8,858 bases of DNA from DATNBT01 sp964579765 (GTDB lineage: Bacteria > Acidobacteriota > Vicinamibacteria > Vicinamibacterales > CAVVIG01): contig CAZOIK010000038.1 of assembly GCA_964579765.1 (NCBI GenBank), forward strand, positions 1-8,858, written 5' to 3'. The notes beneath the pieces are model-generated. The model did not search any database, was not told the DNA's origin, and saw only the letters and a list, made by a program, of their open reading frames with translations. A program made the position numbers and the translations under genes. Positions 1 through 5,908 of this stretch are shown piece after piece; position 1 is the stretch's first letter, and each line of letters starts with the position of its first letter.

Positions 1-2
1 CG

Positions 3-230
3 CGTCCGAGCTGGGCCATTTTCCATACGACCCACCTCAGCAAGGCAGGTGCCATGCGACGGGCGCAACGCGCGCGAGTACGCAAGCTCGTCCGTGTCGT
101 GGAACGGAAGCGAACTGCTCACGGTGCGAAAACGGCCGGCACGGAGCCACAGGCGGCGCGGTACATTGATCCTCCGCTCGACACGCCATATTCACTCGAG
201 TACACGTTCGCGTTGCTCGGCGACGTTCGC
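3..230 (+). pseudogene. possible methyltransferase N-terminal remnant
   Basis: This frame is open from the window edge. At 162-230 it reads YIDPPLDTPYSLEYTFALLG followed by DVR, which resembles the stretch just before motif I (VLDxGCG) of some class I SAM-dependent methyltransferases. After GDVR the expected glycine-rich SAM-binding motif is absent in all three forward frames, and the peptide becomes arginine/cysteine-rich nonsense. Third codon positions are less GC-biased than in the genes downstream. I read it as the stump of a methyltransferase gene truncated by deletion or recombination. The family assignment is from memory of the motif only; it could also be a chance open frame. The rest of positions 1-256 shows no promoter, RNA gene or other gene that I can support. 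Confidence 0.3.
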
Positions 231-256
231 GTACGGACCGCGCGCTGCTTCACGCG

Positions 257-1483
257 ATGCCCTTTCTCACACACGCCGCACTGCGCGTCGCCTCCAGCTC
301 CGGCCCGCGAGTTGCACACTGTAGCGGCGTGGATGAGCCGGCCGGAAAACGATTTCCGCAAACAGGAAAACTGCGCGTCGCGATCGTCGCGCCGTCGCTC
401 GCGATCATCGGCGGGCACTCGGTGCAAGCTCGGCAACTGCTCGAGGGCTGGGCGGACGACGAACGCGTCGATGCCTGGCTGGTGCCAATCAATCCGACGC
501 CGCCCGGCCCGCTGGCGTCTCTGCTGAAGACGAAGTACCTGCGCACCGTCCTGACGCAGCTGCTCTACTGGCCACTGCTCGTTCGTGAGCTTCGGCGGGC
601 GGACGTCGTGCACGTCTTCTCGGCGTCGTACGCGTCGTTTTTGTTGTCGCCGCTCCCGGCGATCCTCGTCGCGAAAGCGCTCGGGCGGCCCCTCGTCCTC
701 AACTATCACAGCGGCGAGGCCGAGGATCACCTCCGGCGTTCCGCCATCGCGCGCAGGGTCCTTGCGAGCGTCGATCGCATCGTCGTGCCGTCGCCATACC
801 TGGTCGATGTCTTTGCGGCGTTCGGGCTGGCGGCGACGGCCGTCGCCAACGTCGTCGATCGCGGGCGCTTCGCGTTTCGGGCGCGCACGCCGCTTCGGCC
901 GCGGATTCTCTCCACGCGCAACTTCGAGCCGCTCTACAACGTCGCGTGCACGCTGCGCGCGTTCACGCTGGTGCAGAAGCGCTGGCCCAACGCGTCGCTC
1001 ACGCTGGTCGGCAGCGGATCGTGCGAGGCCGAGCTGCGCGCCCTGGCCGCGGAGCTGAAACTGGCGCACGTCGAGTTCGTGGGACGCGTGCCGCCGGAGC
1101 GCATCGCCGACTACTACGCGCAGCACGACATCTACGTCCAGAGCCCGAACATCGACAACATGCCGATCTCGGTCCTCGAGGCCTACGCCAGCGGCCTGCC
1201 GGTTGTGTCAACCGGCGCCGGCGGCGTGCCGGCCATCCTCACGCACGGCGAGCACGGGCTGCTGGCGCCGCTCGACGACCCGCTCGCGCTCGCCTCGCGC
1301 ATCCTGCTGCTCCTCGAGCAGCCCGGCGTCGCGCTCGACCTTGCGCGCAACGCGCACGCGATGTGCGAGTCGTTCGCCTGGGAGCGCGTGCGCGATCAGT
1401 GGCTCGCCCACTATCAGGATGTCGCGCAGGCCTTCAGGCCTGCGGGAAGGGCGGACCTGAAGGTCCGCACGACGTCTGGATGA
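257..1483 (+). CDS. glycosyltransferase, GT4 family (GT-B fold)
   Basis: This is probably a cytoplasmic glycosyltransferase that moves a sugar from a nucleotide-sugar donor onto a lipid-linked glycan. The first Rossmann strand with its glycine loop is LRVAIVAPSLAIIGGHS, around residues 39-55. The C-terminal donor-binding domain shows LVGSGS, then GRVPPERIADYYAQHDIYV, then DNMPISVLEAYASGLPVVST. In the GT4 E-x7-E motif the first Glu is replaced by Asp (D300); the second is E308. The start is uncertain. The frame is open from 170, and ATG 257 gives about 38 extra residues before the domain. GTG 329 is an alternative, and neither has a clear Shine-Dalgarno sequence. Residues 389-408 are encoded by a palindromic repeat (1421-1473), so the native C-terminus has probably been replaced or extended. 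The stop overlaps the next start as ATGA. The acceptor and the sugar cannot be told from sequence. Confidence 0.9.
   Translation: MPFLTHAALRVASSSGPRVAHCSGVDEPAGKRFPQTGKLRVAIVAPSLAIIGGHSVQARQLLEGWADDERVDAWLVPINPTPPGPLASLLKTKYLRTVLTQLLYWPLLVRELRRADVVHVFSASYASFLLSPLPAILVAKALGRPLVLNYHSGEAEDHLRRSAIARRVLASVDRIVVPSPYLVDVFAAFGLAATAVANVVDRGRFAFRARTPLRPRILSTRNFEPLYNVACTLRAFTLVQKRWPNASLTLVGSGSCEAELRALAAELKLAHVEFVGRVPPERIADYYAQHDIYVQSPNIDNMPISVLEAYASGLPVVSTGAGGVPAILTHGEHGLLAPLDDPLALASRILLLLEQPGVALDLARNAHAMCESFAWERVRDQWLAHYQDVAQAFRPAGRADLKVRTTSG
1421..1473. repeat. REP/REPIN-like inverted pair, copy 1
   Basis: Two 23-bp units face each other across a 7-bp spacer (1444-1450). The left unit (1421-1443) is a GTCG head plus a type-B palindrome that includes CAGGCCTTCAGGCCTG. 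The right unit (1451-1473) is the reverse complement of a GTCG head plus the type-A palindrome GCGGACCTTCAGGTCCGC. The outer ends GTCGCGC and GCACGAC pair with one mismatch. The element lies inside the 3' end of the first glycosyltransferase gene, giving residues 389-405 and ending close to its stop. It also ends 6 bases before the ATG of the heparinase-family gene, so it occupies that gene's ribosome-binding region. The heads differ from the GTAG of the other copies, so this copy is drifted or belongs to a variant. Confidence 0.8.
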
Positions 1484-3951
1484 CGACTCGCGTCGTCGCG
1501 CGCCTGGCGCGCATGGATCGGCGTGAGATCGTGTGGCGCGGACGCGCGGCGGCGCGGATTGCGTGGGACCGGCTTCGCATGTCGCGGACGCCGCCGTCGT
1601 GGCATCGCCGTTCGCTGGCAGAGGCGCTCGCGGGCGGACGCGCGCTCGAGCCCGCGCGAACGGCGCTCGCACGGGGACACTTCGACGACGCGCATCACGC
1701 CCTCGTCCGGCACCTTGTCGCCGCGCCACAGCACTTCGTGCTGGCGCCGTCCGACAGGACACCGCTGACGAACGCCATTCGCGAGCGCTTTCCCGGCGCG
1801 GCCGCCGACGCCGCGGCGCGCGCCAGCCAGATCGTGCGCGGACGCTACGACCTGCTCGGCTATCGCGCGCTGTCGTTCGAACGGGCCGGCGCGATCGACT
1901 GGCATCGCGATCCGGTGCACGGCGGTGAAGCGCCGCGCGGCTTCTGGGCCGACGTGCCCTATCTCGATCCGTCCTGCGGCGACCACAAGATCATCTGGGA
2001 GCTGAACAGGCACCAGCACTGGCTCGCGCTCGGCCGCGCCTGGTGGCTGACGGGCGACCTGCGGTACCGCCGCCGTTGTCTGACGGAGCTCTCAAGCTGG
2101 ATGGCGGCCAACCCGCCGCTCGCCGGGATCAACTGGGCGAGCATGCTCGAGCTCGGCTTCCGATCGATTTCGTGGCTGTGGGCGCTCGCGTTCTTCGTCG
2201 ATCCGGATGCGACGGGCGACGGGCCGTGGACGGTGGACCTGCTGCTCGCGCTCGACCTCCAGCTCGCGCAGATCGCGCGCAACCTCTCCTATTACTTCAG
2301 CCCGAACACGCACCTGCTCGGCGAGGCGCTGGCACTCTACGTCTGCAGCCGATCGCTGCCGGTGCTGCGGCGGGCGGCCGCGCGAGAGGCGCTCGGCCGG
2401 CGCGTCCTGCTCGACGAAGCGTGCCGGCAGATTGCCTCCGACGGCGGCCACTGCGAGCGCTCGACGCACTATCACCGCTACACGCTCGACTTCTATCTGC
2501 TCGCGCTCGCCGTCGCTCGCGTCACCGGCGACCCCGCCGCCGCCTCGTTCGAAGGCCACGTGCGGCGCCTGGCCGAGGCCGCGCGACTGCTCGCCGACGA
2601 TCGTGGCGAGCTGCCGCAGTTGGGGGACGACGACGGCGGGATGCTCTTTCCGATGACGGGCCGCGCGCCGCTCGACGTCCGCGACAGCCTCGCGATCGCG
2701 TCGATCCTTCTAGATCGCCCCGATCTCCGCATCGGCGACGTCCCGGAGGAGGCGTACTGGTGGGCAGGCCTGAAGGCCTGCACTACGGCGGGTCTGGCGT
2801 GTAGTGCAGGCGTTCAGGCCTGCCCACCAGCGCTCCGGAGCGGCGCGCTGCCGGAAACGGGCTACTACATCTCGCGATCCGCGCGCGGCGATCACGCCGT
2901 CATCGACGGCGGCGTGCACGGATATCTCAACGGCGGCCACGCCCACGCCGACGCGCTGTCGCTGACGCTGACCGTCGCCGGCATTCCGCTGCTCGTCGAT
3001 CCGGGCACGGGCGCCTACACGATCGACCGTGCGCTCCGCGATCGCCTGCGCTCGTCGCACCTGCACAACACGCTGGTGGTGGACGGCCGCTCGCAGTCGA
3101 TCGTCAACGGCCCGTTCAGCTGGTTGACGATGTCGCGCGGCGTCGTGCGCCAGTGGACGACGCATGAGGCCGTGGACTACTTCGAAGGCGCCCACGACGG
3201 CTACGCGCCTGTCGAGCACTGCCGCCGCGTGCTCATACTGCCCGGAGATCTGATGGTCGTCGCCGATCTCGTCAGCGGCGGCGGGACGCACACCGCGTCC
3301 GTGCACTGGCACGTGGACCGGCGCTGGCGCGTGGCTGTGGACGAACAGGTGGCGACGTTCACGACGCACGACGGATGGTGTCAGCTCGCCGTGCCTCGAG
3401 GACGAATTGAACGCTTCGAGGCAGACGAGGACACGGGGCTGGGCTGGCGCGCACCGATCTACGGCCGTCTCGAGCCGTCCACGTCGCTGCGCGTCTCGCA
3501 CGCCGGAGCGCCGCCGTTCTGGGTGGTCAGCGTCTTCGGCCTCGACCACGACAACCCGATCGTGGACGTCGAGTTCCTGCCGGTGCGCGACGAAGCGTCC
3601 GAGGCCGCGGCCGCCGTGCGCGTCGTCCGCACCTGCTCGATCGACCTCGTCGTGTTTGCGCCCGACGTGCCGCCCCGCACACGTAACTGCTGGCGGGCCG
3701 GCGACGTCGAGAGCGACGCACGCGTGTGCGTCTGCCGCGAGCACGATGGCCGCGCGATCGACGTCATCGCGCTCGACGCCTCGCGCGTCCGTGTGGCGAC
3801 GCAGCCGCCGTTCGAGTTCGGCGCGCCGCATCGTGTTCCCCATGTAGTGCGGACCTTCAGGTCCGCCAGGTCCGCCTCGAGCGGCACGCCTGCAGACAGG
3901 CTTAGAGGCCTGCACTACATGGAGTCAGGGAGCTCTTCATGTGCGGGATAG
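1480..3951 (+). CDS. heparinase II/III-family protein (putative polysaccharide lyase)
   Basis: This 823-residue protein has the two-part heparinase II/III architecture: an N-terminal alpha/alpha toroid and a C-terminal beta-sandwich. Toroid signatures are WELNRHQ (173-179), INWASMLELGFRSISW, SPNTHLLGEALALY (N276, H278) and ERSTHYH (Y331). Beta-domain signatures are NGGHAHADALS (H487, H489, D491), LLVDPGTGAYT and HLHNTLVVDGRSQS (H529-T531). In this family Asn, Tyr and His residues in such motifs carry out beta-elimination of uronate-containing glycans, and all appear present. I see no signal peptide or membrane segment; the N-terminus MTTRVVARLARMDRREIVW is basic, so the protein should be cytoplasmic unless it is moved otherwise. 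Start ATG 1480 overlaps the upstream stop (ATGA), indicating coupling. Residues ~427-450 are encoded by an inserted palindromic repeat between the domains, and residues 788-814 by another, leaving a non-native tail. The last 13 bp overlap the amidotransferase gene. It could be active, or impaired by the insertion. Confidence 0.88.
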   Translation: MTTRVVARLARMDRREIVWRGRAAARIAWDRLRMSRTPPSWHRRSLAEALAGGRALEPARTALARGHFDDAHHALVRHLVAAPQHFVLAPSDRTPLTNAIRERFPGAAADAAARASQIVRGRYDLLGYRALSFERAGAIDWHRDPVHGGEAPRGFWADVPYLDPSCGDHKIIWELNRHQHWLALGRAWWLTGDLRYRRRCLTELSSWMAANPPLAGINWASMLELGFRSISWLWALAFFVDPDATGDGPWTVDLLLALDLQLAQIARNLSYYFSPNTHLLGEALALYVCSRSLPVLRRAAAREALGRRVLLDEACRQIASDGGHCERSTHYHRYTLDFYLLALAVARVTGDPAAASFEGHVRRLAEAARLLADDRGELPQLGDDDGGMLFPMTGRAPLDVRDSLAIASILLDRPDLRIGDVPEEAYWWAGLKACTTAGLACSAGVQACPPALRSGALPETGYYISRSARGDHAVIDGGVHGYLNGGHAHADALSLTLTVAGIPLLVDPGTGAYTIDRALRDRLRSSHLHNTLVVDGRSQSIVNGPFSWLTMSRGVVRQWTTHEAVDYFEGAHDGYAPVEHCRRVLILPGDLMVVADLVSGGGTHTASVHWHVDRRWRVAVDEQVATFTTHDGWCQLAVPRGRIERFEADEDTGLGWRAPIYGRLEPSTSLRVSHAGAPPFWVVSVFGLDHDNPIVDVEFLPVRDEASEAAAAVRVVRTCSIDLVVFAPDVPPRTRNCWRAGDVESDARVCVCREHDGRAIDVIALDASRVRVATQPPFEFGAPHRVPHVVRTFRSARSASSGTPADRLRGLHYMESGSSSCAG
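2757..2830. repeat. REP/REPIN-like inverted pair, copy 2, inside a gene
   Basis: The arms 2757-2786 and 2801-2830 are 30 bp each and perfectly complementary except for one mismatch at 2812. They enclose a 14-bp loop (2787-2800). Each arm contains the type-B palindrome GCAGGCCTTCAGGCCTGC (2764-2781 on the minus strand; 2806-2823 on the plus strand with one change). Unlike copies 1 and 3, the GTAG heads face inward (CTAC 2783-2786, GTAG 2801-2804). The element lies wholly within the heparinase-family coding sequence and encodes WWAGLKACTTAGLACSAG plus VQACPP without a stop. The other two forward frames are closed, by TGA at 2771 and TAG at 2802. Its near-identical arms suggest that it is recent or conserved by structure. 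Confidence 0.92.
3840..3922. repeat. REP/REPIN-like inverted pair, copy 3, at a gene junction
   Basis: The outer ends are an 11-bp perfect inverted repeat, CCATGTAGTGC (3840-3850) and GCACTACATGG (3912-3922). The left unit is GTAG plus the intact type-A palindrome GCGGACCTTCAGGTCCGC (3849-3866). The right unit, read on the minus strand, is GTAG plus a degenerate type-B palindrome (about 3896-3913). Between them lie a 9-bp tandem duplication of AGGTCCGCC (3859-3867 and 3868-3876) and a small hairpin GCCTG/CAGGC (3888-3901). Read on the opposite strand, the unit order (B then inverted A) matches copy 1. It encodes residues 788-814 of the heparinase-family protein and ends 16 bases before the ATG of amidotransferase 1. 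Confidence 0.85.
3928..3932 (+). promoter_or_regulatory. Shine-Dalgarno site for amidotransferase 1
   Basis: GGGAG lies 6 bases before the ATG at 3939, good spacing for a ribosome-binding site. It supports that start together with the Met-Cys N-terminus the enzyme needs. It is the clearest such site in the window and lies directly downstream of the palindromic repeat ending at 3922, so a hairpin there could affect access. Confidence 0.6.
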
Positions 3952-5870
3952 CCGGGTTCGTCGAGACAGACAGCGTTCGATCGCCGATGCGCGAGGACGA
4001 GGCGCGCGCGCTCGTGGAGCGCATGTGCCACGTCATCCGCCATCGCGGGCCTGACGACGAGGGAGTGCTCGTGGAGCCTGGCGTCGCGCTCGGCATGCGG
4101 CGGCTCAGCATCATCGACGTCTCGACGGGCCATCAGCCGATTCACAGCGAAGACGGCAGCGTCTCGGTCGTCTTCAACGGCGAGATCTACAACTTCCGCG
4201 AGCTGCGCCGCGAGCTCGAATCGACGGGCCATCGCTTCCGCACGAACACCGACACGGAGGCCATCGTCCACGCCTGGGAACAGTGGGGCCACGACGCCTT
4301 CGCGAAGCTCCGCGGGATGTTCGGCCTGGCGATCTGGGATCGGCGCACGCGCACGCTCGTCGCCGCGCGCGATCGCGTCGGCATCAAGCCGCTGCACTAC
4401 GCGACGATCGGCGAACGGCTCTACTTCGGATCCGAGATCAAGTCGCTGCTGTGCGCGCCCGATCTCCCGCGCGATCTGAACCCGGACGCGCTCGATCACT
4501 ACCTCTCGTTCCTCTACTCGCCGCGCGACGCGTCGTTCTTCGCGCACATCCGGAAGCTGCCGCCGGGGCATACGCTGACCTGGCGCGACGGGCGGACGCG
4601 CGTCGAGGCGTACTGGCGGCCCGGGACCGAGGAGACGTTCCCGGGGACGGAAGCGGAGGCAGTCGAAGAGCTCACGCGCGTGCTCACGGACGCCGTGCGG
4701 GCGCACCTGGTGAGCGACGTGCCGCTCGGTGCGTTTCTCTCCGGCGGCATCGACTCGAGCGTCGTCGTGGCGCTGATGAGCCGCGTGTCCGGCGGACGCG
4801 TGAAGACGTTCTCGATCGGCTTCGACCAGCCCCAGTACGACGAGCTGCAATACGCACGGAAGGTCGCCATCCAGTACGGCACGGATCATCACGAGGACGT
4901 CGTCACGCCCGACGCGCTCGCGATTCTCGACACGCTGGTGTCGCACTTCGACGAGCCGTTCGGCGACCCGTCGTCCATTCCGACGTGGTATGTGTCGCAG
5001 CTCGCCGCGAAGCACGTCACGGTCACGCTTTCCGGCGACGGCGGCGACGAGCTGTTCGGCGGCTACGAGCGCTACCTGCAAGACCCGCGGGTCGCCGCGA
5101 TCGATCGCTACGCGCCACCCGCCATCCGGCGCGTCGCCGGCCTCGTGTCGTCGCGGCTGCCGCAGGGCGCGACGGGCAAGCGCTTTCTCCGTCACATCGC
5201 GAGCAGCGCGCGCGGCCGCTACGTGGACGCCGTCGGCTTCTTCACCGCCGACGACAAGGCGAACCTCTACGGCGGCGATCTGCTCGCGCAGCTCTCGCCC
5301 GTCAATCCCGAGCGTCGGGCGACGGCGCGCTTCGACCGCTACGCGCACCTTCCGTGGGCGAGCCAGATGATGCGGTTCGACGTCGAGACGTATCTCCCGG
5401 ACGACATCCTGACGAAGGTCGATCGCACCAGCATGGCGCACTCGATCGAGTCGCGCGTGCCGCTGCTCGACAACGCGGTCATCGACTTCGCGCTGACGCT
5501 GCCGGCCGCGATGAAGATCCGGAACGGGCGGAGCAAGCACGTCCTCAAGGAGGTCGCGGCCCGCCTGCTGCCGGCGAGCCTCATCGACCGCCGCAAGCAG
5601 GGATTCGGCGTGCCGCTCGACGTCTGGTTCCGCGGACGGCTGCGCGAGCTGTTCGCCGACGTCCTGCTGTCGCCGCGCGCTCGCCGGCGCGGCTACTTCC
5701 GGCCGAGCTTCGTCGAAGGTCTGGTGCGCGAGCACGTGAGCGGCAAGCGCGATCACGCATTTCGTCTGTGGCAACTCGTGGTCCTCGAACGCTGGCACGA
5801 GCAGTACGTCGATCCGCTTTCTGGAAGTTTTCTTCCGAGAGAGAGACACGCCGTGCCGCTCAGTGCCTGA
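3939..5870 (+). CDS. asparagine synthase-type glutamine amidotransferase 1
   Basis: This 643-residue two-domain enzyme resembles glutamine-hydrolysing asparagine synthase. The N-terminal Ntn glutaminase domain starts at Met-Cys, so Cys2 is the nucleophile freed on Met removal. Binding motifs are RRLSIID (54-60), NGEIYN (80-85) and NTDTEAI. The synthase domain has the ATP PP-loop SGGIDSS (268-274) and SGDGGDELFGGYERY from 365, both intact, and ends with VPLLD, KQGFGVPLDVWFRGRL and RLWQLVVLERW. The enzyme takes ammonia from glutamine and, via an acyl-adenylate, amidates a carboxylate. Length and motifs suit the amidotransferases of exopolysaccharide/exosortase (XrtA) loci (TIGR03108-like, by memory). 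In such loci a sugar uronate or another acid is a likelier substrate than free aspartate. It overlaps the upstream gene by 13 bp. The exact substrate is unknown. Confidence 0.93.
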   Translation: MCGIAGFVETDSVRSPMREDEARALVERMCHVIRHRGPDDEGVLVEPGVALGMRRLSIIDVSTGHQPIHSEDGSVSVVFNGEIYNFRELRRELESTGHRFRTNTDTEAIVHAWEQWGHDAFAKLRGMFGLAIWDRRTRTLVAARDRVGIKPLHYATIGERLYFGSEIKSLLCAPDLPRDLNPDALDHYLSFLYSPRDASFFAHIRKLPPGHTLTWRDGRTRVEAYWRPGTEETFPGTEAEAVEELTRVLTDAVRAHLVSDVPLGAFLSGGIDSSVVVALMSRVSGGRVKTFSIGFDQPQYDELQYARKVAIQYGTDHHEDVVTPDALAILDTLVSHFDEPFGDPSSIPTWYVSQLAAKHVTVTLSGDGGDELFGGYERYLQDPRVAAIDRYAPPAIRRVAGLVSSRLPQGATGKRFLRHIASSARGRYVDAVGFFTADDKANLYGGDLLAQLSPVNPERRATARFDRYAHLPWASQMMRFDVETYLPDDILTKVDRTSMAHSIESRVPLLDNAVIDFALTLPAAMKIRNGRSKHVLKEVAARLLPASLIDRRKQGFGVPLDVWFRGRLRELFADVLLSPRARRRGYFRPSFVEGLVREHVSGKRDHAFRLWQLVVLERWHEQYVDPLSGSFLPRERHAVPLSA

Positions 5871-5908
5871 TCCGTGCTGGCACTTCGCTTGCTCGATCAG
5901 CGGCTGTA

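Noticed and set aside
54..527. A 157-codon plus-strand frame taken as a complete gene
   Set aside because: From about 240 on it is an out-of-frame reading of glycosyltransferase 1 with Arg/Ser-rich product. Only the 162-230 stretch looks like protein sequence, and it is reported as a possible remnant.
946..1479. A 5' extension of the heparinase-family frame that would overlap glycosyltransferase 1 by over 500 bp
   Set aside because: The extension is Arg/Ala-rich out-of-frame reading of the glycosyltransferase gene. ATG 1480 at the ATGA junction is the natural start.
2757..2830. The strong hairpin read as an intrinsic terminator or attenuator
   Set aside because: There is no T-run after the stem, it lies in the middle of a coding sequence, and the same unit recurs elsewhere as a repeat.
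1421..3922. The repeats read as a CRISPR array or transposon ends
   Set aside because: The three copies are more than 900 bp apart with genes between them, without regular spacers. No cas or transposase gene lies between them, and the units are separate short palindromes, not ends of one element.
3915..5849. A 644-codon open frame on the minus strand opposite amidotransferase 1
   Set aside because: It mirrors the real gene with codons in register. Its product is rich in Arg, Ala, Val, Asp and His and shows no family motif. Strong GC bias at third positions removes stops from the antisense frame.
4283..5908. A long 5' extension of the frame of glycosyltransferase 2 through amidotransferase 1
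   Set aside because: It is a shadow of the amidotransferase gene. Recognisable GT4 sequence begins only after ATG 5909.
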